Source: Streptomyces coffeae (GTDB lineage Bacteria; Actinomycetota; Actinomycetes; Streptomycetales; Streptomycetaceae). From it: a DNA stretch of 64,000 bases. The position numbers and the translations under genes are program-made. The notes below the pieces were generated by a model that saw nothing but the letters and a program-made list of their open reading frames with translations, made no database searches and was not told the origin of the DNA. The DNA lies in assembly GCF_016741875.1 (NCBI RefSeq), contig NZ_JAERRF010000029.1, positions 1-64,000 on the forward strand, read 5' to 3'. Below, one piece after another: positions 56,405 through 64,000 of this stretch (its first letter is position 1; the number at the start of each line of letters is the position of its first letter).

Positions 56405-58189
56405 ATGAACTTCGATCTGTTGCGCCGCAGGGACCTGGACTTCCTGCTCCACGAGTGGCTGAACGTGTCGGCTCTGACGAAGGCCCCGCGCTTCCGCGAT
56501 CACTCCCGTGAGACCTTCGACGCGGCGCTCGATCTGTCCGAGAACCTGGCGCGCCGGGAATTCCGATCACACAATCGCGCGAGCGACCTCAACGAGCCGA
56601 GCTTCGACGGTTCGCGCGTGCGGATGATTCCCGAGGTCGGGCGGGCGCTTACTGCCTTCGCCAGGAGTGGTCTGCTGGCCGGCACAGCGGACGAGCGTCT
56701 GGGCGGCATCCAACTGCCTCATGTGGTGCACCGCGCCTGTTTCGCCTACTTTCAGGCCGCCAACATCGCGACCGCCTCCTACCCGATGCTGACCATGGCG
56801 AACGCGAACCTTCTCATCGAGCATGGCAGCGCCGGCCAGGTACGCGATTATGTGGTCCCCATGTTCGAGGGCCGGTTCTTCGGGACCATGTGCCTGTCGG
56901 AACCGCATGCCGGGTCGTCGCTGGCCGACGTCACCACCCGGGCCAGGCCCGATGCCGACGGCCGCTACCGGCTCTTCGGGCAGAAGATGTGGATCTCGGG
57001 AGGTGATCACGAACTCGGCGAGAACATCGTCCACTTGTTGCTCGCCCGCGTCGAGGGTGCCGAACCGGGCGTCAAAGGCCTGTCCCTGTTTGTCGTTCCC
57101 AAGTTCCTGACCTCGGAACACGACGGCCCCGAGCGGAACGACATCGCGCTCGCCGGACTCAATCACAAGATGGGTTACCGGGGAATCACCAACACTCTGC
57201 TGAGCTTCGGCGAAGGCGCCTTCCGTCCCGACGGCGAGGCGGGCGCCGTCGGATACCTGGTCGGCGCGGAAAACCGTGGCCTCGCGTACATGTTCCACAT
57301 GATGAACGAGGCCAGGATCGGCGTCGGAGCCGGTGCGGCCGCCCTGGGCTGCACCGGTTACCTCCAGGCGCTCGACTACGCCCGTACCCGTACGCAAGGA
57401 CGGCAGCCAGGCCGCAAGGACCCGTCCACGCCCCAGTCGCCGATCGTCGAGCACGCGGACGTGCGGCGCATGCTCCTGGCCTCCAAGTCCTATGTGGAGG
57501 GGGCCATGGCACTGGTGCTGTACGCGGCCAGGCTCCTCGACGAGAGCACCACAGCTGCGGACCACGCGGCACGAGCCGACGCGATCAGGCTGCTGGACGT
57601 GCTGACGCCGATCGTCAAGAGCTGGCCGTCGCAGTGGTGCCTGAGCGCCAACGACCTGGCGATCCAGATCCACGGCGGCGCCGGCTACACCAGGGATCAC
57701 GACGCCGAACAGTTCTACCGCGACAATCGGCTGAATCAGATTCACGAAGGGACGCACGGAATCCATGCCCTGGACCTCCTCGGGCGCAAAGTTGTCGTCG
57801 ACTCCGGTGCAGGCCTCGACCTGCTCGTGACCACGATGCGCGAGGCGGTTGGGAGAGCGCCCCACGGCCTCACACCGTGGGCCGCTCAGCTGTCCGCTCG
57901 CATCGATCGGCTGGTCACAGTCACCAGGGCGTTGTGGCGAGACGGCGACGCCGAACGCGCCTTGGCCAACGCGACCCTGTACCTCGAAGCCGTCGGCCAC
58001 ATCGTGATCGCCTGGATGTGGCTCGAACAGGCTGTCGTCGCGAATGGCCACTCCGGCACCTTCTATGCGGGCAAGCACGCCGCGGCGCGCTACTTCTTCA
58101 CGTACGAACTGCCACGCGTCGACGCCCAACTGGACCTCCTCGCCGAGCGCGACACTCAGCTGCTGGATCTCGACACCGACGTGCTCTGA
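56405..58189 (+). CDS. Acyl-CoA dehydrogenase (DmdC-like subgroup)
   Basis: ATG 56405 (MNFDLLRRRDLDFLLHEWL) preceded by AGGGA. 594 residues, the long version of the family. Central flavin-binding part: TMCLSEPHAGSSLADVTTRA and KMWISGGDHELGENIVHLLL. C-terminal domain: QIHGGAGYTRDHDAEQFYRD, RLNQIHEGTHGIHALDLLGR. Oxidises an acyl-CoA to the 2-enoyl-CoA with FAD; related enzymes act on 3-methylmercaptopropionyl-CoA and other non-standard acyl groups. Works ahead of the two crotonases encoded nearby (inference). Confidence 0.92.
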   Translation: MNFDLLRRRDLDFLLHEWLNVSALTKAPRFRDHSRETFDAALDLSENLARREFRSHNRASDLNEPSFDGSRVRMIPEVGRALTAFARSGLLAGTADERLGGIQLPHVVHRACFAYFQAANIATASYPMLTMANANLLIEHGSAGQVRDYVVPMFEGRFFGTMCLSEPHAGSSLADVTTRARPDADGRYRLFGQKMWISGGDHELGENIVHLLLARVEGAEPGVKGLSLFVVPKFLTSEHDGPERNDIALAGLNHKMGYRGITNTLLSFGEGAFRPDGEAGAVGYLVGAENRGLAYMFHMMNEARIGVGAGAAALGCTGYLQALDYARTRTQGRQPGRKDPSTPQSPIVEHADVRRMLLASKSYVEGAMALVLYAARLLDESTTAADHAARADAIRLLDVLTPIVKSWPSQWCLSANDLAIQIHGGAGYTRDHDAEQFYRDNRLNQIHEGTHGIHALDLLGRKVVVDSGAGLDLLVTTMREAVGRAPHGLTPWAAQLSARIDRLVTVTRALWRDGDAERALANATLYLEAVGHIVIAWMWLEQAVVANGHSGTFYAGKHAAARYFFTYELPRVDAQLDLLAERDTQLLDLDTDVL

Positions 58190-58254
58190 CGACCGGGACC
58201 GCGCAACCGGGGCCCCGGCCTGCGCCTGACCACGGGACCGGCCACCTCGTCAGA

Positions 58255-59076
58255 TCACCGGCCTCGGTAGACCGCTTTGCCGGGACCGTCACGGAGGAAG
58301 GAGGCGATGCCGTCGCGCAGGTCGTTGGTGGCGAACAGCGCACCCGAGACGGCCGGCACCGCGTCGTCCGCGGCACGCACACCGTCGCGCCCCGCGGTCG
58401 CGATCAGCTGCTTGGTGGCGGCATGCGCGCATGTGGGGCCATCGGCGAGGCGGCGCGCGTGCTCCCGTGCGGCCTCGCCGAAACCCTCGTCGGGAAGGAC
58501 GCGGTTCACCACGTTCCATCGCTCCAGAGTGGCCGCCGTGAAACGCTCCCCGGTGTAGATCAGCTCACGCGCCCTGGCCGGCCCGGCGCGCTGGGCCAGC
58601 CGCTGCGGTCCGCCCATCGACGGCGTCAGCCCCACGACGGTCTCCACCAGCCCGAACGACGCGGACTCCGCAGCGAGAAGGATGTCGCACGCCAGGGCGA
58701 TCTCGAACGCCGCGGTGAGGGTGAGGCCGTGCGCGGCGAACACCGTCGGCACCGGCAGGTCCTCCATCCCCTGCGTGATACGCAGCAGCCGTTTCCACTG
58801 TGCCCCGGCCCGTTCGACCGGGCCGAGGCTCTCGGCGATCGCGGCGAACAGCGCCACATCGACCCCTCCGGACACGACCTTGCCCCGCGCCTCGACGAGT
58901 ACAGCCCTGGCGCGACGGGAGTGCGTCGGGTCCGTGAGGGTGTGCAGCTCGTCGACGACCCCCTCCCACGCGGCGAGCACCTGCTCGTCGAACAGATTCA
59001 GAGGCGGCCGGTCGAGTACGACGACAGCGACGTCGCCGTCGTGGTGCAGCTGCACAGGCGTTGTGATGGTGATCAT
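58255..59076 (-). CDS. Enoyl-CoA hydratase/isomerase family protein (crotonase)
   Basis: ATG 59076 after GAGGTGAAAGGG. 273 residues. Oxyanion-hole elements SGGVDVALF and AAHGLTLTAAFEIALACDIL are present, with ESASFGLVETVVGLTPSMGG carrying the region of the catalytic acids. Crotonases hydrate, isomerise or cleave enoyl/acyl-CoA thioesters; the exact reaction cannot be read here. Convergent with the acyl-CoA dehydrogenase gene and followed upstream by a second crotonase. Confidence 0.9.
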   Translation of the reverse strand: MITITTPVQLHHDGDVAVVVLDRPPLNLFDEQVLAAWEGVVDELHTLTDPTHSRRARAVLVEARGKVVSGGVDVALFAAIAESLGPVERAGAQWKRLLRITQGMEDLPVPTVFAAHGLTLTAAFEIALACDILLAAESASFGLVETVVGLTPSMGGPQRLAQRAGPARARELIYTGERFTAATLERWNVVNRVLPDEGFGEAAREHARRLADGPTCAHAATKQLIATAGRDGVRAADDAVPAVSGALFATNDLRDGIASFLRDGPGKAVYRGR

Positions 59077-59180
59077 CCCTTTCACCTCGACTGGTTGGCA
59101 GACGTCAAGAGCGTCAATCGGGCGGCTCCCGGATACGCTGCGGCACCGCGCCCCGGCATCCGCGACGCGCGGCCCCCGCA

Positions 59181-60017
59181 CTACTCGGGCAGCAGCGCCG
59201 CAGGGGACACCCCACGACGCGCGGGCGGATCGCCGTTGTCCAGGAAGGTGCCGATCGCCCGGCGGAAGTCGCCGGGGGAGACCGTCGGCGGACGCGGGGC
59301 CGGAGTGGTCCGTCCAGCCAGACGGGTGGCGTGTTTGGCGGCGCGTACCGCCTCGGGGGGCAGCGCGAGGATCCGCTTCAGCAGGCCGGTGGCCGCGCCC
59401 TCGAGGTCGGTGTCGGGGAAGGCCCGGGTGGCCAGGCCGCAGCGGGCCGCCTCCGCCCCGTCCAACAGGGCACCGGTGTAGAACAGTTCGCGGGTCAGAG
59501 ACGGTCCGATCAGCTCGGCCATCCGGGCGGCGAACCGCACGCTGGGCAGAATTCCGAGCCGTACGACGGGCATGCCGATGCGGCCGGATTCGGCGATGTA
59601 GAGAAGGTCGCAGGCCAGGGCGAGCTGGCAGCCCGCTCCGGCGGCGGCACCGCGAACCTCGGCGAGGACGGGGACCGGGCAGTGTTCGATCGCCGTGAAG
59701 GCCGACTCCATGGCCGTGAAGGACTCCTCCACGGCGGCCTCGGCCGCGTCGCGCCACTCGGTGAGGTCCGATCCGGCGCAGAAGTGCCGCCCCCGTCCGC
59801 GGATGACGACGGCGCGGGTCGCAGGGTCCCGGCCGACGCGTTCGACCGTGTGCGCCAGCTCGGTCCACGCCGAGGTGGGCAACGCGTTGCGCCGACGGCC
59901 GTCGCCCACGACGATGCGGGCGACGCCGCCCTGTGCCGTCAGTTCGACGAGAGCGGTCACAGCGGGGCGCCGCCGGTCGGGGGTGTCCGCGCGTAGGGTG
60001 TACGGCGTGTCGTCCAT
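59181..60017 (-). CDS. Enoyl-CoA hydratase/isomerase family protein, second copy
   Basis: ATG 60017 lies 5 bases after the stop of the upstream hydrolase gene, so probably one transcript. 278 residues. RHFCAGSDLTEWRD and VRGAAAGAGCQLALACDLLY form the oxyanion hole; RIGMPVVRLGILPSVRFAAR follows. Sequence differs strongly from the neighbouring crotonase, so the two should catalyse different steps. Confidence 0.9.
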   Translation of the reverse strand: MDDTPYTLRADTPDRRRPAVTALVELTAQGGVARIVVGDGRRRNALPTSAWTELAHTVERVGRDPATRAVVIRGRGRHFCAGSDLTEWRDAAEAAVEESFTAMESAFTAIEHCPVPVLAEVRGAAAGAGCQLALACDLLYIAESGRIGMPVVRLGILPSVRFAARMAELIGPSLTRELFYTGALLDGAEAARCGLATRAFPDTDLEGAATGLLKRILALPPEAVRAAKHATRLAGRTTPAPRPPTVSPGDFRRAIGTFLDNGDPPARRGVSPAALLPE

Positions 60018-60022
60018 GGCGC

Positions 60023-60799
60023 TCAGCGCCCTCCGTCGGTCAGGCGGGTGGTGCGCCAGGCCGCGATGGTCAGCCGGACCGGGCCGGTGCCCATGTGCCC
60101 GCCGGGGAACATGCGCACGGTCTTCGGGTCGCCGTAGCGCAGGCTGAGGTAGCTGTCCTCGGAGCTGTTCTGCAGGTCGTCGGTGCCATTGACGAGCAAC
60201 AGCGGCGCCGACGTGCGGTCCAGGACGCCCTGATCGAGCAGGGACAGCGCGGGGCAGGAGGCCACACAGTCCTCGAAGGTGCTCCCGCCCAAGATGCGTT
60301 CGCGGGCGGCCATCAGGTCCATGAGATACGAGGCGGCGTTGCGGGACTTTTCCTGCCACTCGGGCTGGAAGGTGATGTGCACCCCACCGCCCCAGTTGAC
60401 CGCCGCGGCCAGATGTTCGTGGTGGGTGTGCGCGAGCTTCATCGCCCCGTACCCGCCGAAGGACATCCCCAGCGCGGCGATCACCGCCGGGGGGCGTTGC
60501 CGACCACGGGGGCGGGCCACGTGGAAGGTGAGGCTGTCGCCTTCGCCCTCGCGTCCCGCGAACGGCACGGTGACCTGTTCGAGCGGAGGGTCGTCCAGGG
60601 CGGTGGCCCGCTCGGCGCATTCCGCCGCAGTCGCGGTCCAGTGCCCGGCCCAGGCGACCGGGTCGGTGCCCGGCAGGGTGTCGATGGTCCGCGCGGCGGC
60701 ATCGGGATCCACGTCGGCGAGCGGGTGGCGCCGGGCGGTGAGGTGCTCGCGCGGCCACCGCTGGGCGTCGGGGAGCCTACGGGTCAGATCGGGACTCAT
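60023..60799 (-). CDS. FrsA-like alpha/beta hydrolase with apparent internal deletion
   Basis: ATG 60799 (MSPDLTRRLPDAQRWPREHL). 258 residues, short for this group (about 360-400). The helical N-terminus (WAGHWTATAAECAERA) and first strands (VTVPFAGREGEGDSLTFHVA) run through RPRGRQRPPAVI straight into AALGMSFGGYGAMKLA, the nucleophile elbow. The strand, oxyanion and cap segment that should lie between (PVVV...GGLDS...GQG type) is missing. The Ser, the Asp in GTDDLQ and the His in GGHMG are present. Could be an inactive remnant or a shortened enzyme. Confidence 0.8.
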   Translation of the reverse strand: MSPDLTRRLPDAQRWPREHLTARRHPLADVDPDAAARTIDTLPGTDPVAWAGHWTATAAECAERATALDDPPLEQVTVPFAGREGEGDSLTFHVARPRGRQRPPAVIAALGMSFGGYGAMKLAHTHHEHLAAAVNWGGGVHITFQPEWQEKSRNAASYLMDLMAARERILGGSTFEDCVASCPALSLLDQGVLDRTSAPLLLVNGTDDLQNSSEDSYLSLRYGDPKTVRMFPGGHMGTGPVRLTIAAWRTTRLTDGGR

Positions 60800-61207
60800 G
60801 TTCACGCCCGCCTTCCCATTGCCTCGGAACTGCGGCGCTGGAGACGGCGCGCGCTGCGTCGTGGCGGTCCGCGCGTTCAAGCGCGGGCACTCGGACCGCT
60901 CGGCGCACAACGTGGTGCGGGTCGGCCAGTTCATTCTGGGGGTACATGTGAACCTCGGGGAGTGTTCCCGGTCAGGAAAACGCAGGCGCCGGCCTTGCGC
61001 ATGGGGCGGCCGTATCCCGCACTCGGAGGCCCGGGCGGCAGGTCGAGCGTGCTCACCTGCCGCCCTCCGAGTCGCAGTCGACGGTCGTACTCCCTGCGTA
61101 CCCCTCGGCCGCGCACGATTCGGCGAGCCCGATGGCGGCGGGGCCGACTGGAGCGGGCGGAGTGATCGCAGTGAGAGCAAGGACGGGTCGCGTGGTGTCC
61201 TGCGGCG
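60800..61207. other. Intergenic region, no gene seen
   Basis: Between the CoA-transferase stop and the hydrolase start (both minus). A short hairpin CCGCGC-GTTCAA-GCGCGG lies at 60869-60886. Otherwise nothing recognisable; probably terminator of one unit and promoter of the next. Confidence 0.4.
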
Positions 61208-62452
61208 TCAGCCGATGGCGCCGGACTCGGTGAGTGAGGTCAGTTCGATGTCGCCCACCCCGCAGTCGAGCAGGATCGCGGTGGTGTGCTCGCCGAGGAC
61301 CGGTGGCGCGTCCCGGACATCGGGGGGTGTGCCGGACAGTTTGATCGGTGAGGCGAGCACCCGGACGGGGCCGGCCTCGGTGTGCTTGACGTCGCGGATC
61401 ATCTCCCGGGCGACGACCTGCGGATGGGCCAGGGCTCCGGCGACGTCGTTGATCGGTGCCACGGGCACCCCGGCGGCGCCGAGCACGCGAACCCAGTGTG
61501 CGGTGGGCCGCCGGGCGATGGCCTCGTCGATGAGGGCCAACAGGTGGGCCCGATTGCGGACCCGGTCCGGATTGGTGGCGAACCTCTCATCCTTGGCAAG
61601 GTGACCCAGTCCGACGGCGTCGGCGAAGGCGTGCCACAGGCCGTCGTTGCCGGCCGCGACCATCACATGGCCGTCCGCGGTGCCGAAGGCCTGGTAGGGG
61701 ACGATCGTGGGGTGGGCGGAACCGTACCTCGGAGGTGTGTCCCCGGTGGCGAACCAGCCCGCGGCGACGTACGACAGCCAGGCGATCTGCGCGTCCAGCA
61801 GTCCGATGTCCACCCACTGGCCCACGCCGGTGTGCCGTCGGCTGTGCAACGCGGCCAGGATGCCGACGGCGGCGAACATCCCGGCGCTCAGATCCGCCCC
61901 CGCCACCCCGAACCTGACCGGGGGGCCGTTTGGTTCGCCGGTGATGCTCATCATGCCGCTCAGCGCCTGTGCGATCGCGTCATAGCCGGGGGCGTCGCGG
62001 TACGGGCCGCTCTGCCCGTAGCCGCTGATCGATGCGTACACCACGCCCGGATTGGCGGCGGCCACCTGGTCGTATCCCAGCCCGAGGCGCTCCGCGGTGC
62101 CGGGCCGGAAGTTCTCCACGACGACATCCGCCTCACCGGCGAGCCGCTGGACCACCGCCCGCAGCCGGGGGTGCTTGAGGTCCACCGCGCAGGAGCGCTT
62201 GTTGCGGTTGGCGCTCAGGAAGTACGACGCGTCCGCGCCCTGGAACGGCGGACCCCACATCCGGGTGTCGTCGCCGCGCCGCGGTTCCTCGATCTTGATG
62301 ACGTCGGCGCCGAGGTCGGCCAGCATCATCGTGCAGTACGGGCCGGACAGGATACGGGACAGGTCCAGGACCTTCAGCCCCCTCAACGCCCCCCGGTGGA
62401 CCTGCCACGCAGAGCCGTGTCCGGTGTCGTCGGGCATGGCGCCGGCCGTCAC
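61208..62452 (-). CDS. CaiB/BaiF-family (class III) CoA-transferase
   Basis: The GTG at 62452 overlaps the upstream stop (GTGA) and follows GGGGAGG, so it is preferred to ATG 62437. About 414 residues. Motifs: LRGLKVLDLSRILSGPYCTM, LADLGADVIKIEEPRRGDDT, NRNKRSCAVDLKHP, VVENFRPGTAERLGLGYD and VDIGLLDAQIAW (catalytic Asp that forms the acyl anhydride). Transfers CoA from a donor thioester to a carboxylic acid, so activates the pathway substrate or an intermediate. Last gene of the overlapping operon. Confidence 0.93.
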   Translation of the reverse strand: MTAGAMPDDTGHGSAWQVHRGALRGLKVLDLSRILSGPYCTMMLADLGADVIKIEEPRRGDDTRMWGPPFQGADASYFLSANRNKRSCAVDLKHPRLRAVVQRLAGEADVVVENFRPGTAERLGLGYDQVAAANPGVVYASISGYGQSGPYRDAPGYDAIAQALSGMMSITGEPNGPPVRFGVAGADLSAGMFAAVGILAALHSRRHTGVGQWVDIGLLDAQIAWLSYVAAGWFATGDTPPRYGSAHPTIVPYQAFGTADGHVMVAAGNDGLWHAFADAVGLGHLAKDERFATNPDRVRNRAHLLALIDEAIARRPTAHWVRVLGAAGVPVAPINDVAGALAHPQVVAREMIRDVKHTEAGPVRVLASPIKLSGTPPDVRDAPPVLGEHTTAILLDCGVGDIELTSLTESGAIG

Positions 62453-62958
62453 GAGGCCTCCCCGAGGACCGTATGGGTGCCGAACGTCCGCCGGTGGTAG
62501 GTCAGCGGCGCGCGATCGGTGCTGTCGGCGGCCACCACGTCGGCGAGCACCAGGAGGTGGTCGCCGCCCTCGATCACTTGCGCGACCCGGCAGCTGACGA
62601 ACGCTCCCGCGTCGGGAAGGCGCGGCAGACCGCTGTCGGGACGCCAGGCGACGCCCGCGAATTTGCCCGACCCGCCCTTGCGGGCGAAGTTCGCCGCGAG
62701 ACCGGCTTGTTCGCGGCCGAGTACGTTGACGCCGAACTCGCCCGTCTCGTGGATGACTTGGAGCAACTGCGAGCCCCGGTCGAGCGCGACCACGACCATG
62801 GGCGGGGCCAAGGACAGCGATGCGAAGGCACTCACGGTGGTGCCGTAGGGAAGTCCGTTCCGCCGGGCCGTGATCACCGTGACGGGGGCGCACACGGCCG
62901 CCATGGCCTCACGGAACGCCTCCTGCGGAGAGTCGGCGACCTGCGTGTGGGTGGTCAT
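62449..62958 (-). CDS. Flavin reductase (HpaC/DIM6-NTAB family)
   Basis: 169 residues, ATG overlapping the upstream stop (ATGA). Motifs: FREAMAAVCAPVTVITARRN, GTTVSAFASLSLAPPMVVVA, GEFGVNVLGREQAGLAANFA and the C-terminal GGDHLLVLADV. Supplies reduced FMN/FAD by NAD(P)H oxidation to a partner monooxygenase, here plausibly the luciferase-like enzyme two genes upstream. Confidence 0.93.
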   Translation of the reverse strand: MTTHTQVADSPQEAFREAMAAVCAPVTVITARRNGLPYGTTVSAFASLSLAPPMVVVALDRGSQLLQVIHETGEFGVNVLGREQAGLAANFARKGGSGKFAGVAWRPDSGLPRLPDAGAFVSCRVAQVIEGGDHLLVLADVVAADSTDRAPLTYHRRTFGTHTVLGEAS

Positions 62959-63776
62959 GGGTTGATGACCGTGCTCTTGTGGTCGACCAGGAACTTCGGG
63001 CCGTGGGTGAGGAAGTCCCCCACGACGTCCGAGAACGCCTCCGGCCGGTCGCCTTTCAGGTCATGTGCAGCGCTGTACACGAGCATGAAGTAGCAGTTTT
63101 GGATCGCTTCCTTGTAGTGACGGCCCTCATCGGGGGAGATGACCCCGTCCTGCGTTCCGAACAGGACGAGAACCGGCTGCTCCAGCGACGTGAGTCGCTC
63201 GACGAGGTTCTCGTCCCGGTCCGGCCCCATGATCTTGGTGACCAGGTCCCAGTTCGGGGGCAGCGCCAGCTGGAAATCGGCGAGCCACGGCTTGCGTTCG
63301 GGGTGTGCGTGGAAGGCGCGGATGTAGACGTCGCGGTCGCTGAGCATGGCGGCCGGGCGGGTGGTGTCGGCGCGGAACGCCGAGGGTGCTTCGAGTACGA
63401 CGGAAGTCACCTGCTCGGGGTGGTCTACCGCCCACCACAGCGCCACGATTCCGCCCATCGACGTGCCCATGACGGAGTACGTCTCGATACCGAGCGCGGC
63501 CATCGCGCTCGCCACGGTGGTCGCCATCTGGCGTCCGTCGGCGGTGCGCGTGTTGGGTTCGGACTGGCCGAAGCCGGGAAGCTCGAACGCGATCACGCGC
63601 CGGTCGCGCGCCAGCAGTTCGAGGGCCGGCCCGGCGGCGTAGTCCGCGGGGCCTCCGGCGCCGTGCACGACGGCAAGGGGTTCGCCCTCCCCGCCTTCGT
63701 AGTAGCGGATCCGGAAGCCGTCGGCGTCGACGAAGTGCTCCTGGAAGCCGTTGAGTTCCGGTGCGGTGGTGGTCAT
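62955..63776 (-). CDS. Alpha/beta hydrolase
   Basis: 273 residues. HG motif AVVHGAGGPADYAAG, nucleophile elbow GTSMGG, acid in FGTQDGVISPDEG, His in SAAHDLKGDRPE. Resembles the meta-cleavage-product/ester hydrolase group. In an operon with a flavin-dependent monooxygenase, its reductase and a CoA-transferase, it likely opens or hydrolyses an oxidised intermediate before CoA activation (inference). A type II thioesterase role for the PKS is unlikely at this distance. Confidence 0.9.
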   Translation of the reverse strand: MTTTAPELNGFQEHFVDADGFRIRYYEGGEGEPLAVVHGAGGPADYAAGPALELLARDRRVIAFELPGFGQSEPNTRTADGRQMATTVASAMAALGIETYSVMGTSMGGIVALWWAVDHPEQVTSVVLEAPSAFRADTTRPAAMLSDRDVYIRAFHAHPERKPWLADFQLALPPNWDLVTKIMGPDRDENLVERLTSLEQPVLVLFGTQDGVISPDEGRHYKEAIQNCYFMLVYSAAHDLKGDRPEAFSDVVGDFLTHGPKFLVDHKSTVINP

Positions 63777-63798
63777 CGTTTCCTCCTTCTGGACGCGG

Positions 63799-64000
63799 TC
63801 AGACGGTGGCGGCGTGGACGGTGGTGGGCAGCTTCTGGACCTCGGGCAGGACCTCGCGGCAGAAGAGTTCGAGGTTCTTGGTCGCCAGTTCGGCGGGGAG
63901 CCCGAACCCGCCGAAGCTGAAGTCGATCGCGCCGACGCCGAGTTCGTGGTATTCGCGGATGGCCTCGATGACCTGGTCGGGCGTGCCGATGAAGCGCGGG
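63799..64000 (-). CDS. Luciferase-like (LLM class) flavin-dependent monooxygenase, C-terminal part
   Basis: Only the last 66 residues fall in the window: PRFIGTPDQVIEAIREYHEL, GVGAIDFSFGGFGLPAEL, NLELFCREVLPEVQKLP, typical of the end of F420/FMN-dependent luciferase-family enzymes. It lies 22 bases upstream of the hydrolase gene and should start outside the window. With the flavin reductase it would form a two-component oxygenase. Confidence 0.85.
   Translation of the reverse strand, partial: PRFIGTPDQVIEAIREYHELGVGAIDFSFGGFGLPAELATKNLELFCREVLPEVQKLPTTVHAATV

Noticed and set aside
62955..63776. Alpha/beta hydrolase as a type II thioesterase or releasing enzyme for the PKS
   Set aside because: 35 kb away and translationally coupled to flavin reductase and CoA-transferase genes; sequence looks like a catabolic hydrolase.

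Overview
The window reads as a high-GC actinomycete chromosome, almost certainly Streptomyces or a close relative. The grounds are strong G/C third-position bias, GTG starts, modular type I polyketide synthases (PKS), a LAL-type regulator, an anti-sigma-like ATPase, a PucR regulator and DUF families typical of streptomycetes. No rRNA, tRNA or CRISPR array was seen.

Region 1 (1-27.4 kb) is the 3' end of a type I PKS assembly line, three collinear genes on the + strand. The first is cut by the window edge and holds AT-DH-KR-ACP, KS-AT-DH-KR-ACP and KS-AT-KR-ACP. The second is one fully reducing module, KS-AT-DH-ER-KR-ACP. The third holds KS-AT-KR-ACP followed by KS-AT0-(ketosteroid-isomerase-like domain), with no final ACP and no thioesterase. 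The final AT has lost its catalytic serine and its specificity segment. The isomerase-like domain keeps the Tyr/Asp/Asp catalytic set of ketosteroid isomerase. Read collinearly, the modules predict a chain end of diene (with a larger branch), C7-OH, C6-methyl, C5/C4 methylenes, C3-OH, C2-methyl, carboxyl. That is the acyclic form of the tetrahydropyran carboxylic-acid tail of indanomycin-type pyrroloketoindane ionophores. A 16-bp stem terminator closes the operon.

Region 2 (27.4-36.1 kb) is a decayed boundary. It holds spliced fragments of two unrelated transposases and an ABC-F protein, a broken IS200/IS605 element with frameshifted tnpB and beheaded tnpA, small lipoprotein and membrane genes, frameshifted DUF5131 and HNH-nuclease genes, an intact SRAP protein and an SRPBCC protein.

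Region 3 (36.2-43 kb) is a compact catabolic/transport locus. PucR regulator and DUF917 genes diverge from NCS1 permease, hydantoinase/oxoprolinase-type and second DUF917 genes. A conserved ~74-bp promoter module in front of the permease recurs in front of an ATPase gene near 45.2 kb.

Region 4 (43.2-51.6 kb) mixes a hypothetical protein, IS21 and aminotransferase remnants, an HATPase/Rho-N-like fusion, a dying graspetide-type RiPP locus (frameshifted precursor plus the start of its ATP-grasp maturase), a small secreted protein, a large LAL-type ATPase regulator lacking its LuxR DNA-binding end, and a GNAT acetyltransferase.

Region 5 (51.8-64 kb) looks like acyl-CoA based catabolism of an imported organic acid: AAHS-type MFS importer, short-chain dehydrogenase, acyl-CoA dehydrogenase, two crotonases, two alpha/beta hydrolases, CaiB/BaiF CoA-transferase, flavin reductase and a luciferase-like monooxygenase cut by the window end. 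The last four genes overlap or nearly abut as one operon. Fragments of AMP-ligase and DUF3500 genes lie at 54.3-54.9 kb.
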